From NCBI GenBank assembly GCA_910589415.1, contig OU342635.1:372001-436000 (forward strand): DNA of 64,000 bases, given 5' to 3'. Source of the DNA: Malachius bipustulatus (Eukaryota > Arthropoda > Insecta > Coleoptera > Melyridae). Below the pieces are notes generated by a model, which did no database searches, had not been told where the DNA came from, and saw only the letters and a list, made by a program, of their open reading frames with translations. Made by a program: the position numbers and the translations under genes. Positions 45,501 through 56,680 of this stretch are shown here, piece after piece. Each line of letters opens with the position of its first letter. Position 1 is the first letter of the stretch.

Positions 45501-46015
45501 TGTTGCAGATTGAGCTGCTTTTAAATTAGTTAAATCGTGTAGACACTGTCTATGTGTATGTAGACACAGTTTAGGATGAAGAAGAACTGAAATGTCGAAG
45601 TTTCTGTTAAATATCGATCCGGGAGATGCACTTCTTAGGTGGTCTTCGTGGAATAGGGAAAAAGTAAAATGTAACCCCTGCTTGCCTGCGTCAGGTGTGC
45701 AAAGCAAGATTCGCTTTTCGTTCGTTGACCAGGACAGAAGTCCTGCTGTCTCTAATATTCGTATTATTTCGTATCGTTCGTTCGTCAGACTAAATAAATA
45801 CCTACATACCTACTCCGACTTAATTCAAATTATTCATCTTACTAAATCGTTTAATCATATTATAATCGTCTACATAATTAGAAATTACATTTAAATTGAT
45901 TGGTTGTTCTACAGCATTCTGTAAAATTACTAGTTTTGCATTAAAAGATTAATTTAATGTGTGTCTATTAATTTATACAGTTCATTATTCGTTCTTTGTG
46001 TACCTAAACCGTACA
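45501..46015 (+). repeat. 5' LTR of the BEL/Pao element
   Basis: Starts TGTTGCAGATT and ends CCGTACA, so TG...CA. Identical by eye to the 3' LTR except for one missing A (at about 45668). It would supply promoter and R region; no strong TATA box is visible, but a repeated CGTTCGTTCG initiator-like stretch is. Confidence 0.9.
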
Positions 46016-46021
46016 TAAAAG

Positions 46022-46040
46022 TGGTCCTTCGAGCCGGATT
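46022..46040 (+). other. Primer-binding site, complementary to tRNA-Tyr 3' end
   Basis: TGGTCCTTCGAGCCGGATT lies 6 nt after the LTR. Its complement ends in CCGGCTCGAAGGA-CCA, which matches the acceptor/T-arm end of insect tRNA-Tyr (acceptor stem CCTTCGA) as I know it. Confidence 0.75.
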
Positions 46041-46217
46041 GTAACTGAATTTAGTGCAAATGGAAATTAATGGAAGTTGCTGGTGTACCATGGATGCAGT
46101 AAATACGTCGTTAAACAAAATTGTGCAGTTTTAAGTGTCCAAAATCGTTCATTGTCGAGTACAAGTGTTTCGTGTTTCGTGTTGGATGGTTGTTGCAGAG
46201 AAACTTCTGTACGAGCG

Positions 46218-46383
46218 CCTGGGTTGCAGACAAGTCCCTGGAGTCCACAAAGACGAGCACCTGGATTGCAGACAAGGCCCTGGAGTCCACAAAAACGAGC
46301 TTCTGGATTGCAGAGCAATTCCTGGATTCCACAAAAACGAGGTCCTGGATTGCAGAGAAGTTCCTGGATTCCACCAAACTGAG
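46218..46383 (+). repeat. 42-bp tandem repeat in the BEL leader (about 4 units)
   Basis: Units start at 46218, 46260, 46302 and 46344; each has CTGGATTGCAGA..A..CCTGGA(G/T)TCCAC. Because 42 is a multiple of three, several long open frames on both strands arise here; none looks like a gene. It lies between the primer-binding site and gag. Confidence 0.85.
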
Positions 46384-46778
46384 TAACGTACCTCTTCATT
46401 TATTATTCGAGGAAAGTTTCTTATTTCCTATTTCGTTATCGCAACAAAATTGCATATTAATCGTTCGAAGCCTAATTCGTCAGCTGATGAGTCGAAAGAA
46501 GCACTCAGACCCACCTACCTAATTAAATTCGTCGGTTTGGTTGATGTACCTACCTACTATTCGTGAATTCGTGAATAATACTAAAGTTGATAACTTTGAT
46601 CGTAAAAATATAAATAATTGTAATTTCGTTCGTGTTTATAATATTAATATACCTGTAATTATCGTATGTCATATCGTAAGTACCTAAATGTTCGTCAGTC
46701 GTACCATTGTATGAAAAATCGTTTATTATATTATTCTGTGTTATAAAAATATCGTTTGTTAAGTAATATTGTAAAAAG

Positions 46779-48332
46779 ATGGATAATTTGAAGAAAAAGA
46801 GGGGTTACGCGAAAGGATTAATTACAAAAATCGAAACGTGGGTTGAGGAGAATTTAAAAAATGAAAATAATAAAAATCAAATCGAAATTCGCAAAAGAAA
46901 TTTAATAGCAGCTTATCAGAGTTATGTTAATATACAAGAATCGATCGCAGAGATTAAAGAAGATGCCACTAAAGATAGTGAGGATGTAGAAAGTAAATTT
47001 TGTAATTTGTTTTCGAAGTTAGAAAACAAAATTGAAGAGTTAACTAGTCTAAGCACCCAACAACCTAGATTAGATGGAAACGTAGAATTTCAGAATTTCG
47101 TATCGAATTTACAACAATCGAATAAAGAATTTGTAGCCGAATTAGTTCAGGGTGTTACGACAAGTATAAATACAAAGGGTGCAAATTCTCAAACAGTTAA
47201 GCTGCCCGAAATCAAAATTCCAATTTTTTCAGGTGATGCTGCAGAGTGGAATAGTTTTCATGATCTGTTTACTAAACTCATCATAAATAATGAGGATTTA
47301 GATAATATCGAAAAACTAATTTATCTTAAGGGATATTTGAGAGGCGAAGCACTGTCTTTAATACAGAATTTGTCGTTGGTAAGCTCGAATTTACAATCTG
47401 CAATTAAGTTGTTAGAAAATAGATATAAAAACACGTATGCGATAATCGAGGCGCACATCACCAATTTATTCGAAAACTTACCTAATTTATTGAAGCCAAA
47501 GGCTCAAAACCTGAGGGAGTTCTTAACTCATATTAATCAAAATATCGAAAGCTTGGAAAATTTAAATGTACCCGTAGATTCTTGGGACTTAATTTTAATT
47601 CACATTTTTTCCAAGAAATTGGATTTTCAATTGCAAAAGGCTTATTGCTTACATCGAGATACCAAGAACCTACCAACGTTAAAAGAATTTATTAATTTTT
47701 TAGAAAAGCAATGCAAAGCATTAGAGGAAATAGATGCAACAAAAGGCACTAGTCCTACACCGATTAGGAAAGTTAATCATTTTATTAGTTCAACTCATAA
47801 TTCGAATCAACAACAGACAGGAAAGGCGACAGGAAATCAATCCTATTTAATTTGTAATTTTTGCTCAGAGCATCATTCGATTTATCAATGCTATAAATTC
47901 AAACAATTAACTATTCAGGAAAGAAACAACTTTATAACCTCTCGAGGTTTTTGCAAAATATGTCTGTTTAGGAAACATTCGTTCGATGATACTTGCACTG
48001 GGAATAATTGTTGGCAATGTGGCAAAAGGCATAATACTCTACTTCATATCAATTTTGATCGAGAAGTTCATTCAAATCCTAGAAACTTTCAAATTCGTCG
48101 CACAGAAAGTCGCAGCCAGTGGCAGGATCTCCATAAACCTAATTCAGGCACAATTAATCGTCAATTTAATCGTCAAAATCGTACGTATGGTGTAAACGAG
48201 GGTGTAAACCAATATCAAAATAAACATTATTCAACTAATAATAATTCAAATCGATCAACGCCAGAAAATAGAGAATCGGGACAAATCGTAAATCAAAAGA
48301 ATTCGAGTAGGAGGTCGTTTGGCAAATGCTAA
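46779..48332 (+). CDS. BEL/Pao Gag (DUF1759-type)
   Basis: 517 residues from the ATG at 46779. An N-terminal helical, charged region comes first. The core (about residues 145-310) is the BEL/Pao Gag domain: LPEIKIPIFSGDAAEWNSF, the 'F..L......L....K..YLKG.L.GEA' region, and a helical C-terminal half. A cysteine-rich region at about 355-425 has CNFC...H...C and CKICL...H then CWQCGKRHNTLLH zinc-knuckle-like clusters. Gag forms the particle and binds element RNA. In family members the frame normally runs on into protease; here it enters the integrase-side sequence in the wrong register and stops after the deletion junction. Confidence 0.85.
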   Translation: MDNLKKKRGYAKGLITKIETWVEENLKNENNKNQIEIRKRNLIAAYQSYVNIQESIAEIKEDATKDSEDVESKFCNLFSKLENKIEELTSLSTQQPRLDGNVEFQNFVSNLQQSNKEFVAELVQGVTTSINTKGANSQTVKLPEIKIPIFSGDAAEWNSFHDLFTKLIINNEDLDNIEKLIYLKGYLRGEALSLIQNLSLVSSNLQSAIKLLENRYKNTYAIIEAHITNLFENLPNLLKPKAQNLREFLTHINQNIESLENLNVPVDSWDLILIHIFSKKLDFQLQKAYCLHRDTKNLPTLKEFINFLEKQCKALEEIDATKGTSPTPIRKVNHFISSTHNSNQQQTGKATGNQSYLICNFCSEHHSIYQCYKFKQLTIQERNNFITSRGFCKICLFRKHSFDDTCTGNNCWQCGKRHNTLLHINFDREVHSNPRNFQIRRTESRSQWQDLHKPNSGTINRQFNRQNRTYGVNEGVNQYQNKHYSTNNNSNRSTPENRESGQIVNQKNSSRRSFGKC

Positions 48333-49518
48333 CGTTCCGTATGAGCAGAAATATCCGTGTTTACTGCCAGCGAAAAATTATGTAACTTCTTTATTGTTAA
48401 GAAAGGAACATATCAAACTATTTCATGCAGGTCCACAGACTGTCTTATCAAATTTTCGACTTCGATATTGGCCATTAAATGGCTTGAGAGAAATAAAAAC
48501 AATTATAAAAAACTGCGTTACATGCCATCGTTTTAAAGCTCGTCCCGCAAGTCAAATTATGTCCAATTTACCCAAAGATCGTGTATCTATATGTCGTCCA
48601 TTTCATGCCACAGGCGTAGATTTTGGAGGTCCATTATTAATTAAAAGTTCGTCGTTAAAAAATGCAAAGGTACTTAAATGCTATTTCGCTGTATTTGTGT
48701 GTATGTCGACAAAGGCAGTACACATAGAATTAGTGTCAGATTTGACAACTGACGCATTTATCGCTACGTTAAAAAGATTTATCTCTAGGCGAGGTAATCC
48801 TTCTATAATTTATTCGGATAATGCCACAAATTTTTTAGGGTCAAAAAATCAAATTAGAGAATTATATGAATTTTTTCGAAGGCCCCCAAACGTAAATAAA
48901 ATTCAAGACTTTCTCTCGGAAAGGGAAACTACTTGGAAAAATATCCCGGCCTTGTCGCCCCATTGGGGAGGTATTTGGGAAGCCGCGGTGAAAAGTATTA
49001 AATTTCACCTCCGTCGAGTACTAGGAAACGCTCATTTGACATTCGAAAAACTCTATACGTGTTTGACACAAATTGAGGCCATTTTAAATTCAAGACCTCT
49101 CTGCGCGATGTCAAACGATCCGGCTGACTTAAATGTCTTAACGCCCGGACATTTTCTGGTGGGTGCCAGTCTTACCTCCTTTCCTGAAAAGGATGTTTCG
49201 CATATAAAATTAAATCGATTATCACAATGGCAACATTGCATTAAAATTCAACATGATTTCTGGAAACGGTGGTCAGTTGAGTATTTAAATCGGTTACAAA
49301 ATCGTCCGAAGTGGTTAAACCCTTCAGAAAATTTAAAAATTAACGATCTCGTTTTAATAAAAGAAGAAAATACTCCTCCACTAAAATGGCCAAGAGCTAG
49401 AATTATGGAGGTCGTCCCTGGTGCTGACGGCAAAGTTCGAATGGTTAAATTAAAAACTCAGGGGGGAAATTTCATAAGAAGTATTTCAAAGGTTTGCCCT
49501 CTGCCAAATGAAGATTAA
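48292..49518 (+). CDS. BEL/Pao integrase frame, fused after deletion
   Basis: The frame is open from 48292 and begins with the RVGGRLANANVPYEQKYP region that normally precedes the integrase. An HHCC zinc-binding domain follows (HIKLFHAG ... CVTCHRFKARP). The catalytic core has D in GVDFGGPL, D in YSDNATNF and E in WGGIWEAAVK, so the DDE triad is intact. The C-terminal domain contains KWPRARIMEVVPGADGKVR, usual for BEL/Pao. It is in +1 register relative to gag, overlaps it by about 40 nt and has no ATG near its start, so expression would need a frameshift. It may be a passenger sequence. Confidence 0.8.
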   Translation: MKRIRVGGRLANANVPYEQKYPCLLPAKNYVTSLLLRKEHIKLFHAGPQTVLSNFRLRYWPLNGLREIKTIIKNCVTCHRFKARPASQIMSNLPKDRVSICRPFHATGVDFGGPLLIKSSSLKNAKVLKCYFAVFVCMSTKAVHIELVSDLTTDAFIATLKRFISRRGNPSIIYSDNATNFLGSKNQIRELYEFFRRPPNVNKIQDFLSERETTWKNIPALSPHWGGIWEAAVKSIKFHLRRVLGNAHLTFEKLYTCLTQIEAILNSRPLCAMSNDPADLNVLTPGHFLVGASLTSFPEKDVSHIKLNRLSQWQHCIKIQHDFWKRWSVEYLNRLQNRPKWLNPSENLKINDLVLIKEENTPPLKWPRARIMEVVPGADGKVRMVKLKTQGGNFIRSISKVCPLPNED

Positions 49519-49684
49519 CAATGCAAGTAATAATTTCGAGACTATTTGTCTATTCGTTCGACGATTTTAAAATAGGAAAAAATATTATTATTTCGTTCGA
49601 GAGAGAACCGCAATTATATGTTGAAAATTTTCGTATGAGAAAAAAAAAAAAAATTTATTTAGTGTTATTGAAGTCAGAGACTCC

Positions 49685-49697
49685 AAGGGGGGGAATA
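49685..49697 (+). other. Polypurine tract of the BEL/Pao element
   Basis: AAGGGGGGGAATA directly precedes the 3' LTR; it is the expected plus-strand primer site. Confidence 0.75.
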
Positions 49698-50213
49698 TGT
49701 TGCAGATTGAGCTGCTTTTAAATTAGTTAAATCGTGTAGACACTGTCTATGTGTATGTAGACACAGTTTAGGATGAAGAAGAACTGAAATGTCGAAGTTT
49801 CTGTTAAATATCGATCCGGGAGATGCACTTCTTAGGTGGTCTTCGTGGAATAGGGAAAAAGTAAAAATGTAACCCCTGCTTGCCTGCGTCAGGTGTGCAA
49901 AGCAAGATTCGCTTTTCGTTCGTTGACCAGGACAGAAGTCCTGCTGTCTCTAATATTCGTATTATTTCGTATCGTTCGTTCGTCAGACTAAATAAATACC
50001 TACATACCTACTCCGACTTAATTCAAATTATTCATCTTACTAAATCGTTTAATCATATTATAATCGTCTACATAATTAGAAATTACATTTAAATTGATTG
50101 GTTGTTCTACAGCATTCTGTAAAATTACTAGTTTTGCATTAAAAGATTAATTTAATGTGTGTCTATTAATTTATACAGTTCATTATTCGTTCTTTGTGTA
50201 CCTAAACCGTACA
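49698..50213 (+). repeat. 3' LTR of the BEL/Pao element
   Basis: 516 bp, TGTTGCAG...CCGTACA; one base longer than the 5' LTR in an A run. Short open frames found identically in both LTRs are not genes. Confidence 0.9.
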
Positions 50214-50218
50214 CATAA

Positions 50219-52400
50219 TTTAGCTCAAAGGCATTGACAATTTAGGGGTAGAGGACGTACCTATAGTAACACCAGGAAGGTATTCATTATTGGTATATCC
50301 TTTATATACTTAATTACTACTATTACTATAGAGTGAAATCGTACAAGAACTGTAATTTTCTACCTCTAGACTGGAATTGATATTAAAATTTTTTTTGTTT
50401 ACTTAATAATTGTTTATTTATTAATTTAATTAATAACTTAATTTAATAATTTATTTAATCTTTATGTATTTATTTTATTGTACACCCATGGCCATATTGC
50501 ACACTATTAATATAATATAAACCAAACAATCTTCTACAATAATAATCGTTTACGACTTTCGATAAAAATCGTCCATGCTGAGCTTTGACCGATTCCTTTC
50601 TTGAAATTTCAGTTTGGCACGATTAATATTGCGCCAGTTGACACAACTGCATTAAAACAGATGCGCACGATTGTAAATTATTGGACAATCAGAATTGAAT
50701 TGACAATCAGGACAGCGATTGACCTGATCCAATGCAAATTCAGCGTATCACTACCGGTAATACCCGGCTCCTCTTCACCTAGAAATGCCTTCGGCTATTA
50801 ATAGTAAATTGCATCCCATATAACTACTGTATTAACAGCTTTAATTGAAAATATTTTATAGTAGTGTGTCGAGGTTTGGGGAGCATTGTAAATCACTTGG
50901 ATTTGCTAGAGCTTGGGTAACATCCCAGTTGTTTCCTCGCAAAATTTATAATTAGATACTAAATTTTCGTCTGAGTGGAAAGTTTTCTATAAATTTAGTA
51001 TTTGTTTCAACTCCTTAACATGTTACAAGTAATTTATTCGTATAAGTAATTTATAAGTAATTCGCAATAATATTATAATGAAGAGGGTGCTGTTCTGGAC
51101 GCCACTGGTCTTAACACTTTTAATATACTTGGGGCTAAAGGAGCCGCGTATTACTAAAATTAACACTGCAACTTCGGCATATCGGAAAAAGAATAATGTT
51201 TAAGATATTAATAATAAAAAACCGATAAAAAAAAACTTAATCAGAAATTTTAAGACAAGTATTTATATGAGCTTTTCTACTTTTCTACTAAAATTGGTTT
51301 AGGATTACGCCCTTAAATTGCTTACATACCTTTAAGTAAAACCTGTACGCCGTTGTAATGTTTATATACTACTTAAGAACAGCAGAACAGCTGTAACATG
51401 TTAAGGAGTTGAAAAAAATACTAAGTTTGCAGGAAACTTTTTACTCAGAAGAAAATTTACTGTCTAAATATCAATTTTGCGAGAAAAAAACTAGAAGAGA
51501 AAATAGTATCTACCTACTAACTTTAATAAATTATTTTGAAAGGGTTATATGTATATGAGGGAACAATCAATCAACGTCCCAAATCACCTCTAATATGATT
51601 GAATTAGGAGTTTGTAGTAGTGGAGAGTAGTACAGTGTGACTAACTGGAAAACTATTCACTGTTTGTATTGATTAGATAACGATTACATCGTACCTGTGA
51701 TAGATTTAAAAGCTGTTATTTCCAGCCCCTAATAGTGTAGTTGATTAATGATTATTCTCGTAATTACGAACATTTCGCATCTTCCGGCAGAGAAGGGTTA
51801 AGTTGTTGGGGTCTAGAGTTCGAATTGAATGGAAATCTGTCTATTCCCACAACTCTCGCAGCTGCTAGATGGTTCAATTACTATTATTGGAGGAGTGATA
51901 ATTGCCTCTCGCAGCAATAATAGCTCGGTTTCTAACTAAAACTTCAGGAAAAGATTAGCTGCAGTCTGCAGTTCCTCTTATTAAGGTAGTTCTTGAACTT
52001 ACTAAACTAAGCTATGCAAACGTAAATTATTATACCTAATTGTTGTTCTAACAATAACTGTCTTAATAATTAATATTAATAATAGCTATAACAATAATTA
52101 ATAGCTATAACAATATAGGACAAATTTGAAATCAGATAAATATAACAAAAATCTAAAGTATTACAGACTCCTCCAACATCCACTTTCTTATGGATGTATA
52201 GGTACTGATGGATAATATAAACGTTACCTACACGTGTTTCGCTATTTTTCAAGTAGCATCTTCAGACGTATGTAAATAAAATTCTTGATATAGTAACATA
52301 GCAATAGTACGATAACCTAAGTGATCATAAAACAAGTAACTAGATTTAAGTCAATTTTTAACAGAACTAACTAGATCATAATATAATTCCTTCAGAATCC
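50219..52400. other. Intronic DNA with one inverted-repeat element
   Basis: Apart from the inverted repeat listed at 50927-51493, I recognise nothing. Sequence is AT-rich with small local duplications near 52060-52110 (AATAGCTATAACAATA). Confidence 0.4.
50927..51493. repeat. Inverted repeat, arms about 100 bp
   Basis: Left arm 50927-51028 and right arm 51393-51493 share CTCGCAAAATT..TA, TTTTC.TCTGAGT..AAAGTTT and CAACTCCTTAACATGTTAC in inverse order. The spacer is about 365 bp without an ORF. It is probably a decayed TIR MITE; no target duplication was found. Confidence 0.65.
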
Positions 52401-52409
52401 CCTTTGTTG

Positions 52410-53592
52410 TTGATACCAAAAAGAAAATCAATAAGTGGAGACCGATATGTGTCTAGCTGTTCATTTATTACTGTTGTATTGTTGATTATGTAAATATCTG
52501 TGGATCTCTAGAGATTCAAGAAAATTTAATTTAAAATAATGATCACAATAATGAAGTAATTCAATTTTGTTGTTTGCTGTTAGAGTGTGATTGTTTTCTG
52601 TTAAGAGTTTTGAAAAATTGGATCTTTCTGGATGCTTAAGTCTGTTTCAAGGTTTCTACAAGTTTGTCCTATATAAACTGAATTACAATGAGAGCAGTTT
52701 AATCGATAAATTCCAAGTTTCTGTAATTTAGATAACTTTTCGTTTGCATTCAGCAATATAGAACCATTGCTCATAAAAGATTTAAATGAAATAACCACTT
52801 AAATCTAGTGGTGTTAGAAATTATCCTTGATATTTGTGTTGAAATGTTTACAAAATACGTTAGTGATGAATATTTTGTTATTTCATTGTTTTGTTGAGGA
52901 TAAATGTGGTTTAAGGCTAATTTGTGTTATTTTTTTAAAGTAATAAGTTGTCTATTAATTAATGTTTTTCGATAACCATTATCTTTGAAATTTGTTTTAT
53001 AATAGAAATGTCTTTGTTGAAGTTGTGTACTGACATTCGTATCGTAACATTCGTAACAGATATATCGTTAACAGATGTATCGTAAATATCTATGTATCGT
53101 TAAATGCTCAAAGTTTGTGTGAAATTGGACGATTTGAATCGTATGGTATTGTCATATTTGTATGTGTTGGTTTTCTATAGAAAGGTAAAAGTGATTATTC
53201 AATCTTTTGATAGAAAAGTCTAAAAAGTTTATAGATTTATTTTCTTCACGTTCTACTACAGTAAACCTAATATTTGGATGTAAGCTGTTGATGAAATTAG
53301 GAAAGTTATCTAACTGTCTAGAGGAACCTACAAAATAAGAAAGAACATCATCTTCATACCAAAACCAAAACTTGATGTTATCTGCTTTATCTGAATGGAA
53401 GATTTTCTTTTCAAGATTATTCATCAAAATATCTGCTAAAATCGGAGAAATTGGACTACCCATTGGAAGGCCTTCATTTTGAAGGTAGAACTTATTATCA
53501 AAGGAAAAGTGAGTTTTGGATGAAACATTGAATAAATGAATAAAACTTCGTACCCCCGGACCACCCGATTGTCCATTTGACGGATCCTTCAA
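52410..53592 (-). pseudogene. Penelope-like element relic (RT and GIY-YIG)
   Basis: On the - strand, 53592-53152 encodes the RT core: FYLQNEGLPMGSPISPILADI, then WYEDDVLSYF (the usual RYVDD block, here changed), HPNIRFTVVEREENKSINFLDF. The next block (KPTHTN..., PYDSNRPISHKL) is in another frame near 53150-53095, so there is a frameshift. After more decay, 52798-52601 encodes GIYRLNCSHCNSVYIGQTCRN, the start of the GIY-YIG endonuclease. Order and domains identify a Penelope-like retroelement. Multiple shifts and stops make it inactive. A longer open frame from 53592 is a remnant, not a functional start. Confidence 0.85.
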
Positions 53593-53639
53593 TTCTTTAA
53601 TACAGCACCCGTCATATTTGCAGATATCAACGAGTCACT

Positions 53640-54801
53640 GTGTATCAACGATATCACTATGTAATACTTAAAAGGGGACACATTTGTCGAATATTGCAGG
53701 GGGCTCAAAATGTATAGTTACGTCACTGGGACCACGTCTACTCTGTATGATGGGCTTTTAAATTCCTGAATTAAGAGATACAAGCTTTCTTCATTCTACT
53801 CTCAACCCGAAATGGTAGTATTGAAATAAATTTTTCTGATGAAATATTAGATTTATCAAAAATAGATTTATCAAAAAAGTCATATGGAGCAAAGTTATAG
53901 AATAATTTATACTGCGCATATTTTAAACGATATTTTTGTGTAACGCTTAGTATTTTTGAGTTTTGATAAAAATAATTTTTCGGTAAAAAAAGTCTTAAAC
54001 AGCCCTCAATTTCTACAATAAGTTATCAGTGCAAATTTGTGGAAAAAATGTTTCAAAGAATTCTCAATAAGAGAGCTCTAATATGTGTTTTTAATTATTC
54101 GCGTTGTTAGTTGAAGACGACAAAGTTTAAAAATAACAAAAGAAAAAAAGCTCGATAATTAAATGCCCCCTAAAATAAAGTGATGATTTCGTAAGTTAGC
54201 CAACGGGTTAAAAAATTCTATAACATTTTAATGGTGCAAAATTATAAACTCTTCAAATTGCTACAATTTAACTTTATATATTTACTGCCAACTAATGATC
54301 TTGGTACACTCACAACGTGAATGTGGTGTCGTAGCTGGCAGTGATTTCTACAATATTTAATTTTCAATTTTGAATTTCACATTTAGTTAGTAGTACGGGC
54401 AATTTGCAATTTGTAAATTGCAATTTGTAAGTGCAGGCAACAAGCAATTTGCAGACATCAATATAAGCTCAAAGAGCTTTTAAATTGAGTGCTTTTTACA
54501 AAACGACTCGAGCAACCGTTTGCTCTGCAATCTAGATAACTATTTGTGAGAGAGACAGCGATAATTTACTGTATTGAAGCATCTTGGCATCTCGGTGCCA
54601 GATTATTACCAAATTAATCAATGCTGCTGCTTTTGCATCTTGGACGTTCATGCAGGTCAATTTAGTTAACGCCGCGTACTCGTCTTTAATGTAGAAATTT
54701 TTATGCCTTGCAATAAGAAATCTTTCAACAGTCCGGGTGAGAATATTACCTACCTTTAAATAAGTACCTTAATTATAAGTAAATGAGTAAAATAATGTTA
54801 T
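53640..54801. other. Intronic DNA, nothing recognised
   Basis: AT-rich. A small palindromic cluster of GCAATTTGCAATTTGTAAATTGC lies at about 54408-54440. No gene is seen. Confidence 0.4.
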
Positions 54802-54968
54802 TTTAGTGTATTTTTTAATAAAAAAATACACTATTGAGGACGACATCACTTTTCGAAAATCACCCAAACTCATCAAATGTCCACCGATCATGACCCCCAG
54901 ATCACGAAAAAGTGGTTTTCCAAAATTCACCTGCCCACGATATATATATATATATTTATATATATATT

Positions 54969-54999
<31 letters not shown>

Positions 55000-56680
55000 T
55001 TATATATATATATATTTCTCCAAAATCGCGAAATTTCGATTTTAAAAACGCTCCTGTAGCTTTATCTTTCAAGATTAGTGAATGAAATTTTGGATCCTTG
55101 TAAAGCCTTGGAACGACGTTAGATTTTCGTTGAAAAAAATTCCTAAAGTCGCGTTACTTCTACAGGGTGTCCTTTCAAAATTCCCCATATCCCGTTTTTG
55201 TCATCTCATTTCAGGTCGCAGTTTTCAATCTAGGGGACTGAAATTTTTGTGGGAGTAAGATATATATAAGAACTGGTCTGGTATTGTACTTGAGCAAAAT
55301 CGATCGAGCCGTTTCAAAATGGCGGCCATTTTAATTTTTGGAAAAAGGACTATTTTTTGAACCCCTGTATAAGCTAGATAGAAAAAGAGTTTTATATCAA
55401 ATTCACAATATTGGAAGTAAATGACTTGAAATTTTTTTTCATGCAACAAAATTTGCATTTTTTCTATTAATAAGCCAGTGGCGTGGGTAGGAAAAGGGTA
55501 AAAATGGCTAAATTTCTCCAACAATTTATGAGCACATTTTTGAAGTAATTAAACTGAAATTTTTACAGTAGACAACTATACTAATAGACTTCAACCCTTG
55601 AGAATTTCAAAAAGTAAATAAGAAAAATGGCGGAGATATTCGATTTTTTTTACATGATGTTTTTTTTAAATTAATTTCTCTAAATTTTTAAAAACGCTCC
55701 TGTAGCTTCATCTTTCAAGATTAATGAACGAAATTTTTTACTCTTATAAACCTTAGGGCTGACGTTTGATTTTCGTAAAAAACATTTTCCTAGAGTTGTG
55801 TTACTTCTACAGGATGTCCCTCCGAATTTCAGAAAAAAAACCGTCCGTGAGGCACGGTTTCTGGTCGAAGTTTTCAATCTAGAGCGCTGTAATTTTTTTG
55901 GTAGTAAGATACCCTCAAGTAGTCGTCTGGTACCGTATTTGAGTAAAATAGGTAAAGACATTCCAAAATGGCGGCCTTTTCAATTTTTGGAAAATGGCTA
56001 GATTTTGAACCCCTAAATAGGCAAGATCAAAAACTTTTAAACAAAATTAACAAGATTGGAATAAACTTATTTGAAATTTGAGCTAATGCAATACAATTTG
56101 CATCATTTCTATTAATAAGCCAGAGGCGTGGGTAGGAAAAGGGTAAAAATGTCTACATTTCTATAAACATTCATGAGCTTATTTTTGAAGGAATAGAACG
56201 GAAATTTTGATAGTAGACAACTATACTAATAGCATTTAACCTTCAAAAATTTCAAGAAGCAAATATAAAAATGGCGGAGATATATTCGAATATTTTTAAA
56301 TGATGTTTATTCCTCTAAAATTTCAAACTTTCGGTTTTCAAAACTCTCCTTTCAGTTTTTTCCGAATTTATTAAAGGTAGTGTAAAAAATAGTATTTTTC
56401 AAGTAAAGTTAGCCAGTGGCGGGCATAGGAAAAGGGACAAAATTGTAAAATTTTGCCAATTTTTTTGATTTTTAAATTTAAAAATCCATTCTAAGGCACG
56501 TGTTGAAACGAAATGAAATGAAATTATCACAGAAAATTTTTCACATTAAAGCACTACGCTAACATGACATGACTATGGAAAATTTCAGAAAGCCAATAAT
56601 TTAAAAAGCGGTGAAAATATTCATAATTGAATCGCATAAAAATACACTATTTCTGCGATTGATGCGCAAGAAGGTTTTTT
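54802..56680 (+). repeat. 1.88-kb dispersed repeat, full copy 2
   Basis: Same ends, same internal duplication and same length as copy 1 at 8114-9992, in the same orientation. The internal 'GCCAG.GGCGTGGGTAGGAAAAGGG' marks lie at about 55471 and 56120, and the shorter form at 56414. The AT microsatellite at about 54940-55015 is longer than in copy 1. No coding capacity. Confidence 0.7.

Larger units (their letters stand above)
45501..50213 (+). mobile_element. Young, internally deleted BEL/Pao LTR retrotransposon
   Basis: The 4.71-kb element is flanked by CATAA at 45496-45500 and 50214-50218 (5-bp duplication, as usual for BEL/Pao). The LTRs of 515 and 516 bp appear to differ by one A in a homopolymer. 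It has a tRNA-Tyr primer-binding site, an intact gag, an integrase frame and a polypurine tract. Protease, reverse transcriptase and RNase H are absent: gag joins directly to the pre-integrase region near 48297-48304. It is therefore a non-autonomous deletion derivative, inserted recently in the sense direction of the host gene. Confidence 0.9.

Noticed and set aside
46067..46522. Five or more overlapping open frames rich in repeated residues
   Set aside because: All lie over the 42-bp tandem repeat in the BEL leader; the period keeps any stop-free frame open.
45592..50092. Two identical open frames (45592-45894 and 49880-50092)
   Set aside because: They are within the two LTRs and have no family similarity.
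8095..55059. Open frames with long Ile/Tyr runs at 8095-8413 and 54806-55059
   Set aside because: They are produced by the ATAT microsatellite in the 1.88-kb repeat.
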